From an uncultured Gammaproteobacteria bacterium (GTDB lineage Bacteria; Pseudomonadota; Gammaproteobacteria; PS1; Pseudothioglobaceae), in NCBI GenBank assembly GCA_929200175.1, contig CAKMYR010000018.1, forward strand, positions 1 through 15,567: DNA of 15,567 nt. Reading direction: 5' to 3'. Shown piece by piece: positions 1 through 6,120 of the stretch (the first letter of the stretch is position 1; every line of letters begins with the position of its first letter). The notes beneath the pieces were generated by a model. The model worked only from the letters and a program-made list of their open reading frames with translations. It was not told the DNA's origin and ran no database searches. A program made the position numbers and the translations under genes.

Positions 1-241
1 CTATAACTTTTAAATTAACTGGTGCTTTTATAGTAGATGCTGTTTTAACAGACTCTATCAAACAAATCTCATCTCCAGCCTCAAACTTAGTTTTTACTTT
101 TGGTAATTCTACAAAAACTATATCCCCTAATGAATCTTGAGCATAATCAGAAATTCCTAAAGTATAAGTATTATCAATATTATTTGCTAAAACCCAAATA
201 TGATCTTCATTATAAAATCTATCTTGCCTTATATCAATCAT
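1..241 (-). CDS. gcvH: Glycine cleavage H protein-like lipoate carrier (N-terminal 80 codons, cut by window edge)
   Basis: GcvH carries the aminomethyl intermediate of the glycine cleavage system on a lipoylated lysine, shuttling between GcvP, GcvT and the lipoamide dehydrogenase in the cytosol. Eighty codons are visible: an N-terminal DHIWV segment (residues 13-17) like the EHEWV of GcvH, then LGISDYAQ, LGDIVFVELP, and ESVKTAS at 63-69, where Lys66 is the expected lipoylation site. The family is usually 125-130 residues, so the C-terminal third lies outside the window. The ATG follows the yciB stop by 31 bases on the same strand, so the two may be co-transcribed. No gcvT or gcvP is visible. 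A related lipoate-binding protein (LbpA) works with the sulfur-oxidising sHdr system, and I cannot exclude that role from this fragment, although the motifs look more like classical GcvH. Confidence 0.85.
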   Translation of the reverse strand, partial: MIDIRQDRFYNEDHIWVLANNIDNTYTLGISDYAQDSLGDIVFVELPKVKTKFEAGDEICLIESVKTASTIKAPVNLKVI

Positions 242-272
242 TAAAAATATTAGAGTATTTTAAAAAATTAAC

Positions 273-947
273 CTATTTAGTAACTTCATGTTCTTTAAGA
301 TGCTTATATGTAAAAAATATAGTTATTATAATAAGTATAAATGTTAATCCCATAGTACCAAATAATTTAAAATTTACCCACGATTCTTCTGTTTGTTGCG
401 CTATTAAACATAAATTTTCTTTAACACTTGTAGAGCAATCAAATCCACTTAAATTAAATCTATCTTGATCACCAAAAAAATCATTATTAGCCTTTATAGA
501 TGGCAAAACATAGTAATAAGCATTAATAATTGCAATAAAAATAAAACCAAGTCCCCAGATCCAAATCAGTTGATTCCAAGATTTATCTGGTAATTTTAAT
601 TCTTTTCCCAAAATAAGACTAAATAAATTTTTTTTCCCTATCCATATGCTGCCAATTAAAATTAATGCAAATAAAACATACAAAACACTAACTTTCCACA
701 TTATAAATGCAGGATTATCAACATAAATAGTAACCCCACCAAAAATTATTAATAGCAATAATCCAATTACTTGGCTTTTTTCAAATTTTTTATCTATAAA
801 ACGACTAATAAAAATTTGAATTAAGGTCGCAACAGTCATAGCAATAATCGCAGAATATAAGCCTTCTCCTTCATAAAAATGTAATTCTTTGATTTTATAA
901 ACTAGAAAAAATAAAACTATAGGGAAAAAACTAAGGATAAATTTCAT
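273..947 (-). CDS. yciB: Inner-membrane protein YciB (septation protein A family), with an inserted loop
   Basis: YciB (also called IspA or IspZ in annotations) is a multi-pass inner-membrane protein linked to septation and envelope synthesis; its molecular activity is not settled. The family signatures are clear: FFPIVLFFLVYKI at the N-terminus, FGGVTIYVDNPAFIMWKVSVLY at 69-90 (the GGxT...FIxWKVxVxY pattern), LGKELKLP at 113-120, and WVNFKLFGTMGLT at 190-202. Five or so hydrophobic segments are visible. At 224 residues it is about 45 longer than E. coli YciB (179); most of the excess is a polar stretch at about 150-188 between the last two membrane segments, with Cys171 and Cys180. No clear ribosome-binding site precedes the ATG. 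It is the first gene of a minus-strand pair with the gcvH-like gene and is divergent from the tRNA-Leu gene. Confidence 0.93.
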   Translation of the reverse strand: MKFILSFFPIVLFFLVYKIKELHFYEGEGLYSAIIAMTVATLIQIFISRFIDKKFEKSQVIGLLLLIIFGGVTIYVDNPAFIMWKVSVLYVLFALILIGSIWIGKKNLFSLILGKELKLPDKSWNQLIWIWGLGFIFIAIINAYYYVLPSIKANNDFFGDQDRFNLSGFDCSTSVKENLCLIAQQTEESWVNFKLFGTMGLTFILIIITIFFTYKHLKEHEVTK

Positions 948-1003
948 AAATAATTTTTAGAATAATAAACTTGATAAATCTCTAATTTTACCTTTAGTTA
1001 GTA

Positions 1004-1009
1004 TATAAT
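1004..1009 (+). promoter_or_regulatory. Candidate -10 element of the tRNA-Leu gene
   Basis: A perfect TATAAT lies 12 bases before the first base of the tRNA, which is the spacing expected if transcription starts at or just before the mature 5' end. No convincing -35 hexamer lies 16-18 bases upstream (the bases there read close to TCTAAT). In such an AT-rich context a lone TATAAT is weak evidence; position is the main support. Confidence 0.4.
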
Positions 1010-1021
1010 TCTTATAGTTTT

Positions 1022-1110
1022 GCCCGGGTGGTGAAATAGGTAGACACACAGGACTTAAAATCCTGCGGAAGTTAAATTCCGTGCCGGTTCGATTCCGGCC
1101 CCGGGCACCA
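1022..1110 (+). tRNA. tRNA-Leu, anticodon UAA, CCA encoded
   Basis: The sequence folds as a class II tRNA. The acceptor stem is GCCCGGG (1022-1028) with CCCGGGC (1100-1106), followed by discriminator A and an encoded CCA. The anticodon stem-loop is CAGGA-CTTAAAA-TCCTG, giving anticodon TAA (reads UUA and, by wobble, UUG). A long variable arm CGGAA...TTCCG is diagnostic of Leu/Ser/Tyr tRNAs, and the T arm is GCCGG-TTCGATT-CCGGC. It is the only plus-strand gene in the window and converges on the end of the ribosomal operon, whose last stop is 34 bases away. It is markedly richer in G+C than its surroundings, as expected for a structural RNA. Confidence 0.98.
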
Positions 1111-1144
1111 TTATTAATGTTTTTGATAAATTGTTTGTTTAAAT

Positions 1145-1594
1145 TCAACTAATCTTTGCTCTTACTAGACTTGATACTTGAGCCATATCAGCTTTACCAG
1201 TTAATTTAACTTTTAATGCCTGCATTAATTTACCCATATCTTTAATAGATGAAGAGTTGGTATCAAGTATAGTCTTATCAACTATTTTTTCTATTTCAAC
1301 TAGAGTTAATTGATTCGGCAAATACCCACTAATTATTTTTAGTTCGTATTCTTCATTATTGACTAAATCTTCACGATTAGCTTTTGTAAATTGTAAAATT
1401 GAATCTTTTCTTTGCTTGACCATTTTTTGAATAATGGTAAGTATATCTTCATCAGTTAACTCAATACGAGCATCAATTTCTTTTTGCTTGATAGCTTGAA
1501 TTATCATACGAATAGCCTTAGTAGATTTTTTATCTCTAGCTTTCATAGCTAACTTCATATCAGCACTAATACGATTTTTTAATACTGAAGACAT
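1145..1594 (-). CDS. YqeY-family protein (GatB/YqeY domain)
   Basis: This 149-residue protein matches the YqeY family, a helical domain related to the C-terminal tail of the GatB subunit of tRNA-dependent amidotransferase. Its function is unproven; a tRNA-linked role is only suggested by the GatB relationship. Visible signatures are the basic N-terminal helix (DMKLAMKARDK, 12-22), the RMIIQAIKQKEIDAR run at 29-43, YELKIISGYLPNQL around 83-96, and the C-terminal DMGKLMQALK...GKADMAQVSSLV (118-144). Length agrees with the family (about 147-150). It starts 12 bases after the rpsU stop without a clear ribosome-binding site, so it is probably read from the same transcript as rpsU and the alpha operon, and it is the last gene of that run. 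In many gammaproteobacteria yqeY lies between rpsU and dnaG; dnaG is absent here. Confidence 0.93.
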   Translation of the reverse strand: MSSVLKNRISADMKLAMKARDKKSTKAIRMIIQAIKQKEIDARIELTDEDILTIIQKMVKQRKDSILQFTKANREDLVNNEEYELKIISGYLPNQLTLVEIEKIVDKTILDTNSSSIKDMGKLMQALKVKLTGKADMAQVSSLVRAKIS

Positions 1595-1606
1595 AAGGCT
1601 TGATTT

Positions 1607-1822
1607 TTAATATAGGCGTCTACGATGAATGCGATTTCTTGCCATTTCTTTATGAGTTCTTTTTATAGCGGCAGCTTTCATGCGCTTATTAATCCATGTA
1701 GGCTTTTCATAAAATTCTTTCTTTCTAACATCATTAATAATTCCAGCTTTATCACATGAACGACGAAAGCGTCTCAAAGCTATATCAAATGGCTCATTAT
1801 CTAATACTTTAACTGTTGGCAT
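1607..1822 (-). CDS. rpsU: 30S ribosomal protein S21
   Basis: S21 is a small basic 30S protein near the platform and the anti-Shine-Dalgarno end of 16S rRNA, and helps translation initiation. The 71 residues match the family length exactly. Landmarks are MPTVKVLDNEPFDIALRRF, FRRSCDKAGI, EFYEKPTWINKR and a C-terminus ending in RRRLY. The open frame runs 23 codons further upstream, but that part is out-of-frame rplQ sequence. The ATG at 1822 is chosen because it begins the conserved N-terminus and is preceded by a purine-rich AGAGGA. It begins one base after the rplQ stop, so it is tightly coupled to rplQ. In E. coli rpsU sits with dnaG and rpoD, not with the alpha operon. Confidence 0.97.
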   Translation of the reverse strand: MPTVKVLDNEPFDIALRRFRRSCDKAGIINDVRKKEFYEKPTWINKRMKAAAIKRTHKEMARNRIHRRRLY

Positions 1823-1823
1823 A

Positions 1824-2249
1824 TTATTTATTTTCCTCTTCTTGTTCTGTTTCTGTAGAATCTTCTTCAGGTTTTGATTCCACATTTTCATTTTGAAAAT
1901 CTACTAACTGTATTATTGCCATAGGTGCTTTATCTCCAGTACGAAAATTAGATTTTAAAATTCTAGTATAGCCACCATTTCTATCTTTAAAAAATGGGCC
2001 TAGCTCGGTAAATAACTTTGCAACCATAAAATCATCTCTTAATTTAGCAAACACATGGCGACGATTTGCAACACTATCAACCTTAGCTTTAGTTATTAAA
2101 GGTTCAATTACTCTCCTTAATTCTTTAGCTTTAGGTAGCGTAGTTCTAATTATTGTATGTAAAACCAATGAATTAGCCATGTTTTTAAACATTGCTTTGC
2201 GATGAGAAGAATTACGATTTAATTTTCTTCCTGACTTTCTATGCCTCAT
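1824..2249 (-). CDS. rplQ: 50S ribosomal protein L17, with acidic C-terminal tail
   Basis: L17 binds 23S rRNA near the peptide exit side of the large subunit. The core matches the family: MRHRKSGRKLNRNSSHRKAM at the N-terminus, FKNMANSLVLH, then TTLPKAKELRRVIEPLIT and GDKAPMAIIQLVD. At 141 residues it is longer than E. coli L17 (127). The excess is a tail at 120-141 with ten acidic residues out of 22, unusual on an rRNA-binding protein; E. coli L17 also ends in a short acidic/alanine tail, so this may be an exaggerated version. Its last Glu codons supply the purine-rich sequence in front of rpsU. It follows rpoA by 8 bases, the standard alpha-operon order. Confidence 0.97.
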   Translation of the reverse strand: MRHRKSGRKLNRNSSHRKAMFKNMANSLVLHTIIRTTLPKAKELRRVIEPLITKAKVDSVANRRHVFAKLRDDFMVAKLFTELGPFFKDRNGGYTRILKSNFRTGDKAPMAIIQLVDFQNENVESKPEEDSTETEQEEENK

Positions 2250-2257
2250 ATAACTAT

Positions 2258-3238
2258 TTACTCACTCATTAAGTCAACTGGGGGCCAATTTTCAATAGCT
2301 GTACCAAGACTAAGCCCCTTTTCTTCTAGTACTTCTTTAATCTCATGCAATGATTTACGACCTAAATTAGGCGTTCTTAATAAATCTTGCTCTGTTTTTT
2401 GAATTAAATCTCCTATGTAGTAAATTTGCTCTGTCTTTAAACAATTAGCACTACGGACTGTTAATTCTAATTCATCTACTGCTGCTAACAATTGCGGATC
2501 AAAATCTTCTGAAGTTGGTAGTGATTCTTCTTCTTCTAGTAATTCTAACTCAACAAAAGATGATAATTGATTTTGTAAAATTGTCGCTGCTGCTTTAATT
2601 GCATATTCTGCATCTATAGATCCATTAGTTTCAACATGGATATTTAATTTATCAAGATTAACTCTTTGATCAACCCTAGCAGCCTCAATATTAAAACTTA
2701 CATTTTTTATTGGAGAAAAATTTGCATCTATTTGTAATCTGCCAACAGCAGAAGAGTCACTTTCACGCGATTCAACTGAACTATATCCTATACCCCTTTC
2801 AATTTTTAATTTCATGTGTACATGACCTTTGTCATTAATTGTTGCTATGATTTTTTCAGGATCAAATACACTAACGTCTATTCCATTTGTCTCAATATCA
2901 GCAGCTGTAATATGACAAGGACCTTTTTTGTCAATAACAACTTCTGCAGATTCCGATGTATTTAATGCTAATGGAACTTCTTTTAAATTAAGCATTATAT
3001 CAATCAAATCTTCTTGAACTCCAGGAATAGTAGAAAATTCATGAGTCACTCCTTCTACCTCAATTTCAGTAACAGCATATCCAGCCATAGAAGACAAAAG
3101 AGTCCTTCTCAAAGCGTTTCCTATAGTATGACCAAAACCTTTTTCTAAAGGCTCAAGAATAACTCTAAATTGGTTATTAGCAGTTTTTACTGATTTAACT
3201 AATTTTGGTTTTAAAAAATCTTTTATTAAATTTTGCAT
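2258..3238 (-). CDS. rpoA: DNA-directed RNA polymerase subunit alpha
   Basis: The alpha subunit dimerises through its N-terminal domain to nucleate assembly of the beta and beta' subunits; its C-terminal domain contacts UP-element DNA and activators. At 326 residues it is near the E. coli length (329). The N-terminal domain (about 1-235) holds GFGHTIGNALRRTLLSS at 34-50, the assembly region with the conserved paired arginines. A flexible acidic linker, LLEEEESLPTSEDFD, spans about 233-247. The C-terminal domain follows, with ELTVRSANCLK at 258-268, where Arg262 corresponds to the DNA-contacting Arg265 of E. coli, and RTPNLGRKSLHEIKEVL at 288-304. It lies between rpsD and rplQ as usual, and a weak AGGTAA precedes the ATG. 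Confidence 0.99.
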   Translation of the reverse strand: MQNLIKDFLKPKLVKSVKTANNQFRVILEPLEKGFGHTIGNALRRTLLSSMAGYAVTEIEVEGVTHEFSTIPGVQEDLIDIMLNLKEVPLALNTSESAEVVIDKKGPCHITAADIETNGIDVSVFDPEKIIATINDKGHVHMKLKIERGIGYSSVESRESDSSAVGRLQIDANFSPIKNVSFNIEAARVDQRVNLDKLNIHVETNGSIDAEYAIKAAATILQNQLSSFVELELLEEEESLPTSEDFDPQLLAAVDELELTVRSANCLKTEQIYYIGDLIQKTEQDLLRTPNLGRKSLHEIKEVLEEKGLSLGTAIENWPPVDLMSE

Positions 3239-3249
3239 AATTAAATTAC

Positions 3250-3876
3250 CTATTTTGAATACAACTCAACAATTAAATGCTCTTCTATATCTGAAGAAAG
3301 ACTATTTCTATCTGGGACATTTTTAAATATTCCTTTAAGTTCTTTTTTATCAACATCAACCCAATCTACATTACTAAATTGCTCTGCTAATTCAAGAGAT
3401 AATTGAATACGCAATTGTTTTTTAGCTTTTTCTCTAATTGATATTTCATCAAGAGCGCTAACTTGATAAGATGGTATATTTACTACTTTACCATTAACCA
3501 AAATAGCCTTATGCGAAACCAATTGTCTAGCCTCAGAACGAGTAGAACCAAAACCCATCCGATATACCACATTATCTAATCTACACTCTAATAGTGATAA
3601 TAAATTTTCTCCTGTAGAACCTTTTTTTGCGGAAGCTTTTTTATAATATAAATTAAATTGTTTTTCTAATATTCCATACATGCGTCTTACTTTTTGCTTT
3701 TCACGTAATTGTATTCCATAACCAGTACCTTTTTGACGACGAGCATGAACTCCATGCACTCCAGGAGGCTGATTAATATTACACTTAGATTCTAAAGATC
3801 TAACTGGACTTTTAAGAAATAAATCTGTTCCTTCTCTACGCGATAGTTTGCAAGTAGGTCCTATATATCTAGCCAT
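3250..3876 (-). CDS. rpsD: 30S ribosomal protein S4
   Basis: S4 is a primary 16S rRNA binder that nucleates assembly of the 30S body and contributes to mRNA entry and decoding accuracy; in E. coli it also represses the alpha operon. The 208 residues compare with 206 in E. coli. The N-terminus MARYIGPTCKLSRREGTDL, the PGVHGVHARRQKGTGYGIQLREKQKVRRMYGILE block, and the S4 RNA-binding domain (about 97-160, with ECRLDNVVYRMGFGSTRSEARQLVSHKAILVNGK) are all clear. No zinc-binding cysteine cluster is present. A GAGTG sequence overlapping the rpsK stop region precedes the ATG. Confidence 0.99.
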   Translation of the reverse strand: MARYIGPTCKLSRREGTDLFLKSPVRSLESKCNINQPPGVHGVHARRQKGTGYGIQLREKQKVRRMYGILEKQFNLYYKKASAKKGSTGENLLSLLECRLDNVVYRMGFGSTRSEARQLVSHKAILVNGKVVNIPSYQVSALDEISIREKAKKQLRIQLSLELAEQFSNVDWVDVDKKELKGIFKNVPDRNSLSSDIEEHLIVELYSK

Positions 3877-3879
3877 ATT

Positions 3880-4263
3880 CTACACTCTTCTCTTTTTTGA
3901 TGGACGACAACCATTATGTGGAATTGGCGTAACATCAGTAATTGATTGAATTTTAAGCCCTTTTATATTTAATCCACGAATTGCCGAATCTCTTCCAAGA
4001 CCAGGTCCATTAACACGAATTTCTATATTTTTTATTCCAAATGTTAAAGCTTTCTCAGCGCAGTTAGTTGCTACTACTTGTGCTGCAAATGGTGTTGACT
4101 TTCTTGAGCCTTTAAATCCAGAACTACCTGATGTAGACCAACAAATTGCATTACCATATCTATCTGTAACCATTACAATAGTATTGTTAAATGTTGAATG
4201 TATATGCGCAATACCATCTGTTATATTTTTTTTAACTTTATTTTTAGCTTTCAATTTTGCCAT
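3880..4263 (-). CDS. rpsK: 30S ribosomal protein S11
   Basis: S11 lies on the platform of the 30S subunit and contacts the E-site mRNA region and S21. The 127 residues include the family core GIAHIHSTFNNTIVMVTD, GSRKSTPFAAQ, RVNGPGLGRDSAIRGL, and the C-terminus TPIPHNGCRPSKKRRV. The Asn-Gly in PHNGCRP is the place where E. coli S11 carries an isoaspartyl residue. It sits 18 bases after rpsM and three bases before the rpsD start. The leader before its ATG is AT-only, with no Shine-Dalgarno-like purine run. Confidence 0.99.
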   Translation of the reverse strand: MAKLKAKNKVKKNITDGIAHIHSTFNNTIVMVTDRYGNAICWSTSGSSGFKGSRKSTPFAAQVVATNCAEKALTFGIKNIEIRVNGPGLGRDSAIRGLNIKGLKIQSITDVTPIPHNGCRPSKKRRV

Positions 4264-4281
4264 ATTATATTAATTTAAAAT

Positions 4282-4632
4282 TTATTTTATTAAACGTCTA
4301 GGACCTTTACGAGTTCTAGCATTTGTTTTAGTTCGTTGTCCACGCAAAGGTAATGATTTTCTATGGCGAATTCCACGGTAACACCCTAAGTCTTTCAATC
4401 TTTTAATATCTGTTGCAATCTGTCTGCGTAAATCACCCTCTATAGGAAAATTAGCTATCGCTGCACGCAATGCATCTAGTTGTTTTTCGCTTAATTCTGA
4501 GACATTGGTAGTTGGTTTTAATTTAGCCATTTCGCAAATACGAATTGATGTTGTTGCACCAATACCAAAAATCGATCTCAAACTAATTACTATATGTTTA
4601 TTTGGGATATTTATCCCTGCTATTCTTGCCAT
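4282..4632 (-). CDS. rpsM: 30S ribosomal protein S13
   Basis: S13 sits in the 30S head, touches the P-site tRNA with its C-terminal tail and forms bridges to the 50S subunit. The protein has 116 residues (E. coli 118). Diagnostic parts are MARIAGINIPNKH, SIFGIGATTSIRICE, EGDLRRQIATDIKRLKDLGCYRGIRHRKSLPLRGQRTKTNARTRKG (split across about 64-110), ending in a basic tail. It is the first gene of the alpha set and lies directly behind a near-consensus promoter. No Shine-Dalgarno sequence precedes the ATG; the bases just upstream are mostly T. Confidence 0.99.
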   Translation of the reverse strand: MARIAGINIPNKHIVISLRSIFGIGATTSIRICEMAKLKPTTNVSELSEKQLDALRAAIANFPIEGDLRRQIATDIKRLKDLGCYRGIRHRKSLPLRGQRTKTNARTRKGPRRLIK

Positions 4633-4685
4633 TAAAAAGGTATGTTATTCAAAGTATAATATTTTAAACCTACAAAATATCTAGC

Positions 4686-4713
4686 ATTATACATTTTATT
4701 TTATTTATGTCAA
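4686..4713 (-). promoter_or_regulatory. Sigma70-type promoter of the alpha operon (rpsM onward)
   Basis: On the minus strand a perfect TTGACA (4708-4713) is followed, after a 16-base AT-rich spacer, by a perfect TATAAT (4686-4691). It lies in the 86 bases between the rpmJ stop and the rpsM start. The predicted start of transcription near 4679 would leave an untranslated leader of about 47 bases. Within that leader AGGT and ACCT could pair as a weak 4-bp stem. The full match to both hexamers is the best promoter in the window. Confidence 0.8.
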
Positions 4714-4723
4714 TTGAATATAA

Positions 4724-4837
4724 TTAGCCTTGCACCTGTTTATGGCGAGGCTCTTTACAAATTACTCTTAACACTCTATTACGTTTAACGATTTTACATT
4801 TATTGCATATTTTTTTAACTGATGCTCTTACTTTCAT
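4724..4837 (-). CDS. rpmJ: 50S ribosomal protein L36 (zinc-binding type)
   Basis: L36 is the smallest 50S protein, a zinc ribbon bound to 23S rRNA. This 37-residue reading frame begins MKVRASVKKICNKCKIV and ends RHKQVQG. Cys11, Cys14, Cys27 and His32 form the CxxC...C...H zinc site, so it is the C+ form. It is short enough to be missed by ORF callers with a length cutoff. The ATG is preceded by AAAGGA, which overlaps the secY stop, and it lies 11 bases after secY, the usual position at the end of the spc set. E. coli L36 has 38 residues. Confidence 0.97.
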   Translation of the reverse strand: MKVRASVKKICNKCKIVKRNRVLRVICKEPRHKQVQG

Positions 4838-4848
4838 ATTAAATTCCT

Positions 4849-6117
4849 TTAATTTAAACCAGATTTTTTCATTAATGCTTCATATTGATTAGTCATCAAA
4901 TGAGATTGCATTTGAGAAATAAAATCAATAACCACAACAACTATTATTAACAAACTAGTGCCGCCAAATATAAAAGGAATATTCCAATATAGAATTAAAA
5001 ATTCCGGCAATAAACAAACTGCAGCAATATAAATTGCACCTGATGCTGTTAAACGCGACATAACTGAATCAATATAATTAGCTGAATTTTGTCCGGGACG
5101 AATACCTGGAATAAATCCTCCTGATTTTCTTAAATTATCAGATATATCTTTTGAATTAAAAGTAATAGCAGTATAAAAAAAGGTAAAAAATACAATAGCA
5201 ACGCCATAAAATAATACATAAAGTGGCTGTCCTGGGGATATACTCGTAATAACTCTGTCAACCCAATTAATTTCACCGCCTTGTGAAAGCCACTGTCCTA
5301 AAGTTGTTGGAAATAATATTATGCTAGATGCAAAAATAGGCGGAATAACACCTGCCATATTTATTTTAAGCGGCAAATAAGACTTTTGACCACCAACCAT
5401 TCTTCTTCCTTGTTGACGCTTGGCATAATTAACTGCAATTCTCCTTTGACCTCTTTCCATAAATACCACAAAAGCAGTAACTAATAAAGCCATAATCATT
5501 AATATAAGTATTAAAAGATAACTTATTTCACCATTAGATGCCATAGAGAATGTATAACCTATTGCTGAAGGTAATCCTGACACAATACCAGCAAAAATAA
5601 TCATTGAAATACCATTGCCAATACCTTTTTCTGTAATTTGCTCTCCAAGCCACATAAGAAATACAGTACCAGTAGTTAATGTAATTACAGTTACTAAAAC
5701 AAAAATACCTCCAGTTTGAGTAACTAAATCATTTTGTGACTGTAAAGTAATTGATATACCATAAGATTGAAATAATGCTAAAAGAACCGTACCCATCCTA
5801 GTATACTGCATAATTTTTCGTCTACCTGCATCTCCTTCTTTTTTTAATTGTTCAAACTTTGGAACAACAGCTGTCATTAATTGAACAATAATAGAAGCTG
5901 AAATATAAGGCACTATTCCTAATGTGAAAATTGATAATCTTTCAAGAGCGCCACCAGAAAACATATTAAACATTTCTAAAATAGTTCCTTGTTGCTCTTG
6001 AACTAAAGAGGCAAGCGCTTCTGTAGATATAAAAGGAATAGTAATATGAGTGCCTAGTCTAAAAACGATTAAAGCAACCAATAAAAATATTATTCTTTTT
6101 ATTAAATCTTCAGACAT
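4849..6117 (-). CDS. secY: Protein translocase subunit SecY
   Basis: SecY forms the channel of the SecYEG translocon in the inner membrane, through which SecA or the ribosome drives unfolded proteins. It has 422 residues with about ten membrane segments. Conserved parts include FNMFSGGALERLSIFTLGIVPYISASI (50-76, the plug and TM2), LMWLGEQITEKGIGNGISMIIFAGI (154-178), ERGQRRIAVNYAKRQQGRR (221-239, the C4 loop) and SGGFIPGIRPG (332-342, the C5 loop with the SecA-contacting arginine). The N-terminus is about 17 residues shorter than in E. coli (443 total): the first membrane segment begins almost at once. An in-frame TAA directly before the ATG rules out a longer start. AAGGA upstream is the ribosome-binding site. 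Confidence 0.99.
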   Translation of the reverse strand: MSEDLIKRIIFLLVALIVFRLGTHITIPFISTEALASLVQEQQGTILEMFNMFSGGALERLSIFTLGIVPYISASIIVQLMTAVVPKFEQLKKEGDAGRRKIMQYTRMGTVLLALFQSYGISITLQSQNDLVTQTGGIFVLVTVITLTTGTVFLMWLGEQITEKGIGNGISMIIFAGIVSGLPSAIGYTFSMASNGEISYLLILILMIMALLVTAFVVFMERGQRRIAVNYAKRQQGRRMVGGQKSYLPLKINMAGVIPPIFASSIILFPTTLGQWLSQGGEINWVDRVITSISPGQPLYVLFYGVAIVFFTFFYTAITFNSKDISDNLRKSGGFIPGIRPGQNSANYIDSVMSRLTASGAIYIAAVCLLPEFLILYWNIPFIFGGTSLLIIVVVVIDFISQMQSHLMTNQYEALMKKSGLN

Positions 6118-6120
6118 TTA

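Noticed and set aside
100..468. Plus-strand 122-codon open frame
   Set aside because: It overlaps the gcvH-like gene and yciB on the other strand, its composition is that of random AT-rich DNA, and no family is recognisable.
957..1148. Minus-strand 63-codon open frame over the tRNA gene
   Set aside because: It is the antisense of tRNA-Leu (1022-1110); its RNRTGTEFNFRR-like peptide is the well-known spurious product of translating a tRNA in reverse. No ribosome-binding site or family match.
1823..1891. 23-codon N-terminal extension of S21
   Set aside because: This part is rplQ sequence read in another frame; the 71-residue S21 with its own purine-rich site fits the family exactly.
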